64,000 nucleotides of DNA from Cryphonectria parasitica EP155 (Eukaryota; Ascomycota; Sordariomycetes; Diaporthales; Cryphonectriaceae). This document shows, piece by piece, positions 35,055 through 47,028 of this stretch (position 1 is its first letter; the number at the start of each line of letters is the position of its first letter). The notes beneath the pieces are model-generated. The model did no database searches, was not told the DNA's origin, and saw nothing but the letters and a program-made list of their open reading frames with translations. The translations under genes were made by a program, and so were the position numbers. Location of the stretch: NCBI RefSeq assembly GCF_011745365.1, contig NW_024468915.1:536653-600652 (forward strand), read 5' to 3'.

Positions 35055-35822
35055 AATGCGGTTGTCAAAGTTCCTGCCAGTTCTCAGCTTCTTTTTGCGC
35101 AAGTCTTTGGGCCGTATAGAAACAGCAGCACCGGCGTTGTGGAAACAAAAAGGAACCATGCATGTGGAGCATGAATCTTGTACGGTAGTAGCTTGTGCGT
35201 TTTTTCCTTCTCCATTTTCCACCGAGGTGTAGATGCATTTCCATGATGGGAAAGGCTGGGGCTAACACCAAGCAGTATTCCAATTCAATGTAAATCGATC
35301 TATTGATCCAATCATGCATAAATCTTATCAAATTTTCTGCATGATCAGACGAACTGCGCCGGATGTAACGCTTTCAAGTTCTAGTTCGCCTCCGAACGCC
35401 AAGCTGAAGTACAGCTCTTTTTTGACTGACTGGCCCATATCTTTCGCTGTGGGTGATTCCCGTCCGGTATGGCGCAATCGTCGCCTCAGCGATAACCGGC
35501 CACCGGCCAAGCCAGCGGTGTATGTGGGATGGATGGTATTCAGCCAGACACTTGAGAGGCCGAGCGTTACGAGGATTAGACAAACAAGACTTGCCCCACA
35601 GAGCTAGAATAGAGATGCAGAGGCGCATTGATCCTGGGTCTTGACTTTTAAAGCCGCCGCAGAAGGATTTGCGGAAAATTCTCCAAACCTAGAACTAGTA
35701 CCCGATTCTACGTTTTGAACATAATTATCAAAAATCTGACAAGACCATCGTCATTTTTCTTTTCCAAAATTGATCACATGTAACGCAAAGTCTTGTCTTG
35801 TTATTCCAGCGTATCCTCCAGC
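35055..35822. other. Intergenic between arylsulfatase and DHA2 transporter
   Basis: No gene is seen; presumptive 3' flank and promoter only. Confidence 0.5.
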
Positions 35823-38132
35823 ATGACGGATCCAACAATCGAGAGAAGGACAAGTGCTGATCCCGAGCGCGATCCGGATGTCTCGGAGCGGTCTGCACTG
35901 ACGAAGCATTCCGACTCCGTTGTCTCATACGGAGTCAAGTCCCCTTCTCCAAGCACAAGTGACGAAGCCAGCGATGATGGATCTTCGAGTTCAAGAGCCC
36001 AGGATGAAGAGGCGCTCATCGCCTCGCCTACTTCTACGGACCCTGCCAGGCCGACCTTGAGTAACAAGACCATACTATGGATTGTCTTGCCGTTGCTTTT
36101 AGGTTGGTCTTTTTCCTTTCGTTCTTTTTTTGAGCTTACTCAGCAAGTTTTCATTGCAAAACGACTCGTCTAACAAGTTGCACTCAGCGGTGTTTATCAG
36201 CAATGCTGATGCCACAATTGTGATGGCAACTCATGCAATCATCTCTTCTGAGTTCATGGCACTCGAGTCTTCGAGCTGGCTGTTTACTGGCTTCATGCTC
36301 GCATCTACTGTGACTCAAACATCCTTTGGCCAGCTTAGTGAGATATATGGACGCAAGCCGTTGATCATGGTAGCTTACTTGGTTTTTGCTCTGGGTTGGT
36401 AAGTGGCTACTGAGCTCGCCCTTCAAAAGGTCTGACCGAACATCAACTTGCTAATATGAATATGTTATGACAGCCTCATTGTGTGAGTTCGCCTCAAGAC
36501 GACTCAAACATATGCGGTCTTCTGACGAAAGTGAACTCTAGTGGCGTCGCTGGCTCGATGACGACGGCAATCCTTGGAAGGGTCCTCTCGGGCTCTGTCA
36601 GTGCTGGGACCAGCGTTCTGGTCTCTCTGGTCATCACAGACATCCTCCCAATGCGAGAGGTTGCGACCTGGAGGTCATATGTCAGTGTCATAGGAGTATT
36701 GGGGCGATGCGTCGGTGGGCCTCTAGGAGGCTGGCTCGCCGATGTGATCGGCTGGCGTTTGTGAGCTCTCACAGTTTCCTCGTCTCCAACTCACACATCG
36801 CACCTGTGAGCGTTGCAGTCCTAACTGTCTCCAGGTCTTTCATTGGGCAAGCACCGTTGTTCCTGATCGCAATCGTTCTCGCCTGGATGTCCTTGCCGAA
36901 TACTCATCCGAACCAGCGACTCGGCGAGTCCAAGTCCAGCAACCTTCGGAGAGTAGACTTTCTGGGTTCTTTCCTCCTCGCAGCCTTCCTGCTTCTCTTG
37001 CTCCTTCCCTTGGAGCTCGGAGGAAGCAAGCTTGAGTGGACAGATCCGATGATATTTATCTCTCTCGCTGGAGCTGCGGTTTCACTCGGCCTCTTCATTC
37101 TGGCCGAGAAGTCTTGGGTTGTCAACCCGCTTGTGCCTCTCGATATGTTCTACAACAGGCACACAGTCGCGTCGTTCATCATAATGGCCCTGCAGTGCGC
37201 AGCTCAGCTTGGAGTAAGGTTTACAGGAGCGTCCGCTGTCATTACTGTATTGACTGACCGTCTTGTGATCAGATGATGTTCTCTGTCCCGCTTTACTTTC
37301 AAGTCACTCAGATGATGAGCAATACTGCAGCTGGTACTCGCCTGCTTCCAGCAGTCATTGGCAATGCTATTGGCGGCATCATTACCGGATACTTGATACG
37401 GAAGTGAGTCATATCAATTGTCCACCCACCTTAAAGGTAGAGACTCGCACTAACAGAGCCTCCACCTCATTTTGTTTTATTTAGCACTGGCAAATATCGG
37501 TGGTTGATTTCCCTGGCCTCTTTATTGTCAGCTTGTTCCTATACGCTACTCCTACTAAGATGGCACGGCAACACAAGCTGGTGGGAGACCCTGTACATTG
37601 CCCCAGGGTAAGTCTTTGCATGATTGGACATCTTAAGGATGAGACGACTTGTTCTAACCCCTCAATTCATACAGTGGCTTCTCGATTGGGATGGCCTACA
37701 GCGCTGTGTTCATTGCCGTGCAAGTCTCTGTGGATAAAGCGCATGTTGCGCCAGCCGTCTCAACTCTTTACCTGTTCAATGGATTGGGTTGCGTCCTGGG
37801 CCTGGCTGCTGCTAGTGCTGCAACCCAAGCTGGCCTGAGGGCCACCTTGGAAAGCCGTTTGTTGCAGATGCATCTTGATGCTGACCTGCGGAGCGAGGTA
37901 AGTCTCTCACCAGTAGCGGGTATAAAAAGGGCTTTTCTCCTCTGACCTGTTTCCCCAGATCATCGAAAAAGCTGTTGCGAATATCGAGTATGTCTACAAG
38001 GCCAAGGGAGATATCGCGAATGCCATCGTCGCGTCGTATGTCGATGGGCTGTGGTACAGCCACGTTGTGTCATTGGTAGCATCCTTGACAGCTTTCATAT
38101 TGTCAGGCTTGCTGCGGGATTACAAGATGTAG
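35823..38132 (+). CDS. MFS transporter, DHA2 family (vacuolar basic amino acid / Fnx1-VBA-like)
   Basis: This is a proton-coupled major facilitator with about 14 membrane segments. Nine exons (35823-36102, 36188-36398, 36474-36482, 36542-36760, 36835-37213, 37273-37403, 37485-37607, 37675-37897, 37959-38132) give 582 aa. A Ser/Asp/Glu-rich leader of about 80 residues contains EEALIAS. TM1 has the signature AVFISNADATIVMATHAIIS; motif A is GQLSEIYGRKPL. The 9-nt third exon adds LIV and gives ALGCLIVGVAGSM, the length expected for that segment. Other blocks are GLGxxxGGPLGGWLADVIGWR-like (LGRCVGGPLGGWLADVIGWR) and TRLLPAVIGNAIGGIITGYL. The family similarity to Fnx1/VBA suggests vacuolar amino acid uptake, but drug or metabolite export is equally possible given the adjacent oxidoreductase and sulfatase genes. 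Confidence 0.85.
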
Positions 38133-38514
38133 AGACTCAAATTCCGAGGTTTTTCCCGCATCAGATGGTCTTTGTGCAATGCTTGTATGAGATCATATAA
38201 TCGTTTTGATCTGCTTCAGGCAAGACGTTTCCTCGATATCAGACGGAAAAATGTTTGCCTGTGTTTCGAGATAGAAGAATGTAGAATCTGTGTTCAAAGG
38301 CTATTGAATTAAAAAAAAAACCCCCCCCCAAAAGAAAAACCCACTGCTATCTCCCTGAGGAAAATTGCATCTACACGTGGAATCACACTCAAAATGCAGG
38401 TAAGCCACATGGTCTCACGCAACAGCAATGCACAGCGGAGAAAGGTGTCACCCAGTCCATTATCACTTCATCTAATCATTGACTTCCTATCCTGATTAAA
38501 AATGGAATACTAGT
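38133..38514. other. Convergent 3' region with A10C9 homopolymer
   Basis: No gene. A run of ten A followed by nine C lies at 38311-38329 between convergent genes. Confidence 0.6.
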
Positions 38515-39012
38515 TTAGTTTCCCGCGGCGTTGACATCAATACCAGCACCTGTCAAAACATCGATCTCATCCTGGTTACCAGAGTTCTTGATTGCCTGCA
38601 CAGCAGCATCAAATGCCGCACCTGACGATGCAGCACCGGCTAGAGGAATCTGATGTTAGCATGATATAGAGTCATGGAATTGTATGAGCAATCTACGTTG
38701 TGACTGAGGGAACGTAGACATACCATCACCGTTGTCATTGAGGAGGATAGCAGCCTCAGCCGTATCAGCAGCCTTGACACCCTATGACACAGCATGTCAG
38801 TCACAATTTCTAAGGCCTCTAGCAGGATGACACGGTGTGAACCATACGGTTGAGCCGTCGTTGGCAGCAACATTCACGTTGCTGTTGGCCTTGTTGCCGG
38901 CCGCAGTGGTGGCGTCAGAAGCATCCTGAGAGGAGCTCAGCTGGCCATTGCCCGCCGGCGCGCCAACAGCAAGGCCGACCAAAAGGACGATAGTAGCGAG
39001 GGTGAACTTCAT
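38515..39012 (-). CDS. Small secreted protein without cysteines, unknown function
   Basis: Three exons (39012-38848, 38781-38724, 38639-38515) with 66- and 84-nt introns give 115 aa. The start MKFTLATIVLLVGLAVGA is a textbook signal peptide, cleaved before PAGNG. The mature part of about 97 residues has no cysteine or tryptophan and is dominated by Ala, Gly, Asn, Asp and Ser. It has a short repeat-like texture (NVNVAANDG near the middle, DVNAAGN as the C terminus). The segment FDAAVQAIKNSGNQDEIDVL could form a helix. Splice sites are all canonical (GTATGG, GTATGT donors). No family is recognised; a secreted or cell-wall role is inferred only from the signal peptide. Confidence 0.75.
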
Positions 39013-40991
39013 TTTGATTATTGGTATCAGAGTCGTCTCCGGGACAAGAATTGTAGATGAAGTGAATGTGATGAGCACAGCTGCATGATGGCTTGAATTA
39101 GTATGAGCACTTGACGAATGAGAAAGTGGAAACAGAGTAGCCAAGTGTGTAGCTCTCACCTCGGAACAGTAAAGAACGAATTTAGTTTGGTTGAAGGTGA
39201 AGGATAGAATGCCAAGACTGACAGGACGATCGTGTCTCCTTTTAAATAATTTCATGTGGCTGCGCTTGAGTTGAGGTCTCATTGCGTGTCTTCGTATGTG
39301 ATTAACACGGATAGTCTTGCCGCCCTTGTATGATGGACCCTGCGCAGATCAATCAGCCCCGTGAAGTTGTGCAAGCGTGTCCGGCCGGTAGGAACAGCTA
39401 GATCGTAAGGCGCCATCGGTCATGCTTGAGTTTAAACCCCGGTTTGAAAGTGAGAAGGGGGTTCGGCTCAGGCAATGCTGCTGCGATGCCTGGCCTCGAT
39501 TATATTCATTCATCCACGATGTCTGTTCGTAGCATGATTGAATGCTGCCAAGCACCAAAGCAACGCCAAGGCAAACATTACCATTAGAAGCCTGCAATCC
39601 TGGTGTTCATCCTAAGTTGCCTATCACTCCATTGATGTTCATGTCCCCTCTCAAAATCCCCACACAAATTGGATGAATGCCCCTATGAGGGTTGAGGACG
39701 TTGTGAATTCCAGATGAAGACACTGGGGGGTTTTTCGGGTTTCGGCTAATGTCACTTCAGCGCTGCCACGTTTGATCTGCGGCGCCAGGATGACTGAGCC
39801 AGTTATGCGGCGACAATAAGTGACGTCTCGAACACAACAGGGGCGCGCTAAAGTTACAGGGCTTCTTTATGAGCCGCCAACGGGATCGCTGCGCTAAGCC
39901 TGACGAAGCATCTCATCCTGTAACCCTGGTCCGAGGGGCTCATATGGCATCAGACTGGTGCCCTGAGGTTGGCAAGTTGCATGTTTTGGGGGGGCAAAGC
40001 AGCGAGTGTTCTGGGGCATTCAATTGTTTCAGTCCCCAGAGGAGCACTCCAGGTAAAATTTTCCAAGTCCCCTTCCCACACCATGGCCTCAACCACGCAA
40101 GATGGAGTAAGACACAATTTCCTACAACAAAATTCAAGTAGGGAGGCTACTCTGCCTCTGAATATACCCTGTACGGAGAACCCTGAAGATAATCCGTCCG
40201 GCATGCCTGGACACTGTGAGATATACGGGATAGACAACCTCGAATGCTTTCGTTGTGATTTCCAACCATGCACTGATAATGACCCTCTCCACAACTTAGC
40301 GACGTTACATGCTTTACAAATCTCAACCTACAAAGAGTGCTCATTTCTGTTACGTTCGCTCCTCGTTATCTCATCATGTGGTCGAGGCTCCGAGGTTGAG
40401 TGTTTTCGTCTCCCTAAATCATTCTCACATCGACTGCCTTCGTTAAGATCAATGAATTAATTTTCAGAATTACATTCAGAATTGTAAAATCTTCAGGTCG
40501 GTACGCAGAAGAGAAGCAGAGTATTACTCAGCTATTTCTCATGCCCTTCAACTTCTCTGTCTTGGGTATTTTCTAGAGATCGATATCCGCAAGTATTCTC
40601 ATGAATGAGTTACTGAGTATAGCATCTACTTACTATCCAGAAGGGCAATCGGCCGTGGCCGTATATATAACGAGCGCACATATGTTGATGGCAGCTCATT
40701 CGCTAGTACTTGGTCAGCATATACTTACCAGTATTTATTCACAAACCTAATCAAAGCATTGAAACCGCAAAAGTGATTTACATAATATCCATGCCAGTGG
40801 ATCTTTGTATTACATATTGAAGTATCTAAAAGACGCATTACACGTCGCCGGGGTATCTTGTGGCGCAAACAAGGAAAAGAAAACCAAAAAAACCAGTACC
40901 TCACTGCGCCAAGGCAATATCTCTGTAACCAACCCAACCCAAACCGTGTCCCTTATAATCGCGATGCTAGTGGCTCCCCCGAACCCCCTAG
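39013..40991. other. Intergenic 2 kb upstream of the small secreted protein gene
   Basis: This stretch is promoter for the secreted-protein gene and 3' flank of the rhodopsin-like gene. An AT-rich TTTAAATAATTT element lies at 39240-39251. A plus-strand open frame at about 39969-40460 is unconvincing. Confidence 0.45.
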
Positions 40992-42599
40992 CTACCCTTC
41001 AGTCGTTGTGACAATCACTTGACGCTTCACCTCGATACCCGATAGCGATTCGTTCAGCTTATGTGTTGCCGAGTAGGACGTCCGACTCCCGCCAACAACA
41101 TGCGCAGTCACGCCCATCCCAGTCATGCCCAACCCCAGAACCTCTTGCGCCTTTGCATTCTGCCTGGCCTTTGATGAGAGGTTCTGCAGCTGGAGGCCGT
41201 CATCCCCAGAGCCGTTCATAAACGTCTCCGCTGCGTTGTTAGACGAGGTTGTGTCGCCTCGCTTCCCACCGGACCCATATGCCTGGCTCAGGGGAGCCGG
41301 TTCCCCCATGGCTATCTCGATCTCTTCATCCGTCAGTCTGCTGTAGTTCTTGTTCAGCGTCGAGAGGGTGTGAATATTGTTGCTGTGCGTGCCGCGTGCA
41401 CCTTTGGTGTCGATCGCATTGCCAGATGTGCCGTTCCCATAGCCTCCTTGTCGCGCACGTCGGTTCGTGGAGCCTGTCATCCATGACGGCTTGATCTTTG
41501 ACATCAACGGTCGGAGTGTCGGTAGGCATGCGCACGTGATACCGCAGGCCAGCTCGGCCATGGACCAACATGACGTAGGGATGTTGTCGAAGGTGAAGTC
41601 GGAACCCTGCTTGAGGTATGCTAGACGGATAAGAGACATGGCGCAGGTGCTAAAGTCAGAGAGACAGTGTCAGCAGCATCCAATATTATTGCATGGTTGG
41701 ATTCCAGCGGTAGAAGAGTGAGGCTCATGAGGCCCTGAGCCGCAGCAGGATTCGGGTTTGTCTCTGATACGTACAAGAATCCAAGGCTGAAAATGCCCAA
41801 TAAAAAGTACTTTTGCTTCTTGTGTAGGTGCAAATTGTGTAGCACCGGTAGTGGCAATATGAAGATCGCAACATCTGTAATTATGTTGCCGGCCGCGTTG
41901 ATGTACCAGAACGGCAGGTCAGGCATACAACGGCCTGGCAGATCTGTCTCCCAGAACTTCTGCAACGGAAAGCAGGTGAAGATCGAGACAAGTAGCTGTG
42001 ACAGCGCCCACAACATGATCACAGTTCCGAGTGCCCAAATGATCATCTTCATCTTGTGAACTGATAGCACTCGATAGTATTGAATCATAAAAGTGAGTTT
42101 GATGAGGCTCAGGGTGAGGTTATAGAGGACGATAGAAAAATAGAAATTCTGCCAGGGAATTAGCTGGCTTTGAACAAAGTAAGGCCGTCTTCCACAAAAG
42201 AGAGAAGCTCACTCTTAGGTACGATGGGAGCAAAGACTGGTCGAGTGTTGCCGTATGCCTCCCAAGGCCGTAGGGAACAGCTAGGTTCTGTCAGTTCTCT
42301 TTGTCCAACAAATGTCTTGATAATGGCGTCTGATGAACATACTTGACGAGATGGTCGCACCGTCTGCTAAAGCAACTATCTGTGTTCAATGTCAGCGGAT
42401 TATTGAGACAGGCCGCCCAGTGACATTGAGGTCAACCTACCCATGTTAGGATCACGCAGTAATCATCCCAACCGAGCTTCTTGATTATAGCAAGTCTTGT
42501 ATATATCCGAAGACCAACGACGATAGACGTCAATGACATGAGGAGGATAACGACGAGGAGAGCGATCCAGGCATCGTTTTCGGTTGAAGTCGAAGCCAT
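40992..42599 (-). CDS. Fungal rhodopsin-like integral membrane protein (SAT4 / PTH11-related)
   Basis: This is a seven-TM protein of the large fungal family often compared with Pth11 receptors; ligand and signalling role are unknown. Five exons (42599-42441, 42379-42343, 42280-42213, 42148-41775, 41649-40992) give 431 aa; introns are 61, 62, 64 and 125 nt. Family blocks appear in order: LRIYTRLAIIKKLGWDDYCV (end of TM1 and first loop), VPYGLGRHTATL, then TWGD-less loop, CMPDLPFWYINAAGNIITD, and IFILPLPVLHNLHLHKKQK, followed by CAMSLIRLAYL and ACGITCACLPTLRPL in TM7. The cytoplasmic tail of about 150 residues is Ser/Gly/Asn-rich. No CFEM domain is present at the N terminus, unlike classical Pth11. 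Confidence 0.88.
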
Positions 42600-45500
42600 G
42601 ATGAAGTGAGTAAGACCGACCTGCTCTTGCAGGACCGAGCAGAAAGGAGACTTCCTCGAGACAATAAGAGTGGTGATGGAAGTTGAACTTATTTAAAAAA
42701 GGACAAAAGGTGAGTGCACAATGTCGACGAGATGGGAACTTTGTAGATTGAAGGAGGTGGTCTGATCTGGAGACCTGCGCGTGAAACTCTACTGTAAGTC
42801 GCTATATGACCGAACCCTGGTTCTTCTTGGTATCAGGTACTGTGGAGTAACTCGTGTGCATGACATGTGTATCGAGAAAAGAGGGATTTTTTCTGGTAGA
42901 AGCAAGACGCTTATGAATTGCTAGCCATATCAAGTCTGTAGAAAAGGGGTTAGCTGAGCTTCTCGCATGGCCATGCGCAATGGTTTGATCTTGTCAACAA
43001 TTGGCAAGCAACATGGCCATTCTTGTCCGTCTCATTCAATTTTTGAAAGGCAATTACATCGTCGACCGTGACTAACATATACAAGATATGGTTCGCATCG
43101 AACGAATAATAGCATGTGATTATATGGTTGTCTATATGCAAGACACAGGACATGGAAAAGTGGGAGATGTTGGCTGATCAGAGCCAGTTTCGAGTCCATG
43201 TCTCCAGTGCTATATCTAAATATAGGCTCTTTCACCGACAGCAACAGGGCAGATTGCAATGAAGTTTGATCAGGTGTTCTGGGTATGCGCGTCTCATAGT
43301 CAAGGGGCATGTCAATAGGGGAATATCCATGGATCAAGTCCGTAAGGGGCCTGTGCGAACAAGTTTGGGGTCTAGGCATGCCCTGTCATCAACTTCAAAC
43401 CAGGGACCAGGACGCAGGGGTTCATGAATCAGCCAGTCTCATTTCTACGATTTACTTAGTCCACAGCTCTGCTCTGTTCTGGGGAGTGACTATCAAAAGA
43501 ATAGTTTCAGTCCTGTATGTTAGCTCCGAGCTGTGTAATATTGACCGCAGAGCTGCTTGATCAGCAAGCAATACGGAGGCTGGCGAAGAAGGAAAAGAAA
43601 TTTTCGAAGGGGATAGTCATGTGTTGCTCATAATACGAAAACGAATGCCATGCCGTCAGTCTCCAGACTTGAACGCAACAGTGCAACAAGGCAAAAGATC
43701 CGGTCTCACATCTCTGTGCGCCGGGCTGATGGGTTCCACATGAGATGGCACCAGTACCGGGGCACCTTCTAGAAAGCAGAAGGATCTCCATCATCGGACG
43801 GTGGTTTCCATGCACGAGTAATCATGAATTGAACCATTCCAAACTGAACAGCCCATGGCGCTGAGAAAGGACTAAGTAGCGAAGCTCAGGTGCCGAGTGT
43901 TTCGCGGCATCATATCGGCATGCTTCAGCCAAGACGAGACCGGATGTTATTCGACTGATGCACCGCCTTAGACGCAGAGAAGCATGGACGGTTTAATAGA
44001 TCGCATCCGCTTGTCCAAGTACTGGGTGTGGAGAAGATGGTGTGCTCATCTCTCCGGGATTCAAACTCTAATTTGTGGTTCGGAGATCTCTCAAGATTCA
44101 CTTTCTTCCGACCTCTTCGGCCGCAACAATGTCTGGGGGGAAGGGGGGGAGGGGGGGAGGGGGGGAGGGTTTCCATGATTCTGCCTCGTAACCTTTGCTT
44201 CCCGGCTCGCCGTTTGGTCTCATACCAGGCATGTACACAGCATATTAGAGCCGGTCGGTCTGGCCCTGGGTATTGGATAACTAACTTTGACTCGCCGACA
44301 GGAGTCATAAGATTGCTGTGTAGAAACTTGTTCTTACTATTGTAGTCTAGGTAAATCGCAACTCGTCTCGAAGCTGGCAGGAAACCTCGTCACGTCGAGA
44401 TTATTTTGCTGCCCCACAAACCCCCTGTAAGGTCATGTCGTTCATGTGGCGTTGACCTTTTCTTCCCATTCTTGGCTACCAATTTTCTTTTGACCAACTT
44501 TCTGAAGGTTGGAACAGAAAACAAAAACAAGTCTCTTCCAAACGTATCCAAGATTACAACGGTAGCTCGTGGCAAGGGCCAGCACGTCTGTGTTAGATCC
44601 GATGATGGCTGGCGATAACCGAGTGAGTGGGCCACGGGGATCACGGAACCATCGCAATGACTCGCGATGCAACTACACATGTTACAACTTTAGTCGGACA
44701 AGCCGAGCTATCCAATCGTGAGGCTCAATTCATCGAGACCACATTCTCCCGCGGGCGAAAAATTCCGGGCAGGACAGCCCAAGGTCGTGGTCTGTCTTCT
44801 CCTGCTCGCCCAAGCACATGAGTTGTTGCAACAAGCCAGTGGGCGCTCTGAAGATATGTCTGGCTCTGGTAAATGGTGGCTTATGTCCACATCACTTCAG
44901 CTTGTCAATAGCTGCACCGAGCTGTATCATAGTATACGCGTTAATTCCCTCTCCAGATACCATCATTTCCCTGCGTTGGCCCACAGATCCAGGCTTCAAG
45001 GAGGCGCATGCCTCGTAAACCCAAACATGCAACTCTGTGAAAACATTGTCCCCCTCCCCCTCCCCCAATCACAACATAACCAGTAGTAAGAGTCGCAACC
45101 TATGCCCGATCCGATGATTACATACAGTGGCAACCGGTGTTCACGTCGGACACATCGCCGAAGTAGGGTTGTCAAGGAAATGCTACAGCCTCTCTCTATA
45201 GCTCATCATGCGAAGTCCCAAACCGTCCCAGAAGGATGAGCGAAACGAGCTCATTTGTGTAACCAGTTGATCGGATTTTCCAATGGTATATCGTCGTCTT
45301 GCAGTAAAGCATTTCGGGATGGGTGAGCAATGACAATCCCAGTACCACGATTTCAAGATATGCAATATTCAGTATTAGGCTGACACAAGGAAGACTCTTT
45401 GTGAATGAAGTTGGCACGACCTATATTGTGCTCTATATATCATAGTCTCAGATGATCATCACCTGGGTTTGCTAAGTAAGCTTTCGATTGTGTTGATCAC

Positions 45501-46181
45501 TGGCTGGGATCCGAGATAGAGTTATGGCCCCGGCTCACGATCTGGAACTTGTTGATCATCACGCAACCGATCTCTGATAGATAATAATAGTGTGAAGGCG
45601 AGTGGATCTACAGAGGATGAAATATTGATATATAAACAGATTCATAATGATTGCTTCCCAATTTGGTGCTTTGTAGACTCTGACACATCTCTTGGATTTT
45701 AGAAAGACGCAGAATGCCACTGAGAGTCTCACTCATTTGAGCACACCCTGTCCCCATATACTGGAGTCTTTTTCACACAGGCCTATGTTGTGAGTCTCGC
45801 AAATACAAGGAATTCATCATATGTATAATATTGCACTTATTCTTGGTCAAGATAAGAATAATAACAAAGACTTCTAAGTTGATAAACAATCCGACCACAA
45901 AAACTTTATTCAAAGTGATATCTTCCAGGACCTGTGGCACCTAGCAATACGCCCAGGGTTAGGGCTACGGACAATGCAGCAGGGATGGTAGCTCGAGCTC
46001 GAGGTAAATGTTCGTCATCACACAGCCGTTCATTCGCTACAAGAAATTCTTCCCCAGATCGATGATGCACTGCTCACAGACGCCGAACGCTGTGGTCTTC
46101 CCAGACGTTTTCAACTTATAATAAACTTCCCTTCCATTCGCCGTGCTTCAACAGTCTTTCCTCAGACAATCCACACTCGCA
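42600..46181. other. Gene-free 3.6 kb divergent interval
   Basis: No supported coding gene is seen on either strand. It lies between divergent genes (rhodopsin-like minus, myristoylated protein plus). It contains a strong G-run cluster at 44135-44169. Bases about 45380-45940 are AT-rich, with no terminal repeats or transposase remnants that I can recognise. Confidence 0.45.
44135..44169 (+). repeat. Potential G-quadruplex: G6-AA-G7-A-G7-A-G7-A-G3
   Basis: Four G runs of six or seven separated by loops of one or two A are read directly, followed by a fifth G3 run. This meets the usual pattern for a very stable parallel G-quadruplex on the plus strand. It lies outside any supported gene. Confidence 0.9.
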
Positions 46182-47028
46182 ATGGGATCCGGCGCATCCA
46201 AAACAGCTGCGCAAAGCAGCGTCCGCAAGTTCCCCAGTCGAGCTACCGGATCAGCCTTGCCACCACAAGCACCTGCACCTGGCGCCCCTGCCAGAGCGGC
46301 AGCGCAAAAGATGGCTGCAGAGAAGACGGCTGCAGAGAAGCTGGCTGCAGAGAGAGCGGCAAATCAGAGGGCGGCTGCAATTTCGGAACAGCTCTCGTGG
46401 AGCGAGAGAGGCGCGCCCGCGGCGAGTTTCTCCAAGAGCGACTGTGTGTTACTCCGAAGCCCTCCGCCCCCCCCCCCCTTTTTTTTCTTCTTTTTCTTTC
46501 TCCTTCTTCTCCCCAACAAATAGTCTGGGGCAGATTGCGCGGAAAAGGTGGACTGACTCTGATTTCCCGACCCCAGCAATACGCGAAGACGGTTCCGATC
46601 CACAGACGGCCCCTCCAGACGCCACGATTCAACCGGATCTCGCGGAGCGCCTCCGAGAGATAGGCGTAGTCCAGCCAAACCCCACCTACTCCCCTTCCTC
46701 CAAAGCATCACTAGTGTCCTCGCCTCTGCAAGAGACGCGACATAGCGGCCCTATATTCCCTGCGGCATCCAACAATGCTGTACTGTCCGCCTTGGAGGCC
46801 AGGAGACGACTGGCGGAGGAAGCCGAGGAAGAATTCGAGAACCTGGGCATAGCAGGCGGGCAGGGCAGGCGGTTCCTCTATGCTGGCATGATCCGCGATG
46901 TCCTCGTCATGAAGGAGAGGGGCGCCAGCGATGAGCAGATCGAGCACAGACTCAACCTGAAGAAAGGGGTGGTCAGTCGGCTGGGGCCGAAGGGGCTTTA
47001 CCGGCCAGCTGGAGGCGCCGTCCCCTGA
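46182..47028 (+). CDS. Predicted N-myristoylated protein with C-terminal helical domain, unknown
   Basis: Two exons (46182-46443, 46577-47028) give 237 aa. The start MGSGASK fits an N-myristoylation site (Gly2, Ser6). An Ala/Lys/Glu-rich segment with repeats of the form AAEKxAAE follows (about 42-70). The chosen splice joins SFSKSD to SIREDGSDPQ; the intron is 133 nt, with a CTGAC branch site 20 nt before the acceptor and a C12T8 run. The C-terminal block (ALEARRRLAEEAEEEFENLG, then FLYAGMIRDVLVMKERGASD, EQIEHRLNLKKGVVSRLGP) resembles a helix-turn-helix-like domain conserved in many filamentous-fungal proteins of unknown function. An alternative donor two bases downstream with another acceptor would change about 15 internal residues. 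Confidence 0.72.
46467..46486 (+). repeat. C12-T8 homopolymer pair within an intron
   Basis: Twelve C followed by eight T are read directly in the single intron of the predicted myristoylated protein. Confidence 0.95.

Noticed and set aside
30793..38132. Secondary-metabolite biosynthetic cluster
   Set aside because: No polyketide synthase, NRPS, terpene cyclase or pathway-specific Zn2Cys6 regulator is present, so at most a small utilisation cluster is proposed.
40082..40460. Plus-strand frame with several cysteines (MASTTQDGVRHNF...)
   Set aside because: No signal peptide, no splice-site support and no family. It is within the length expected by chance for this composition.
43170..43200. 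TTTCGAGTCC resembling a tRNA B box
   Set aside because: No matching A box, acceptor stem or anticodon arm upstream. Other GTTCGA occurrences in intergenic DNA also failed this test.
45380..45940. AT-rich stretch suspected to be a RIP-degraded transposon
   Set aside because: No terminal repeats, target-site duplication or residual transposase or reverse-transcriptase frames could be seen. A dinucleotide RIP index would be needed.
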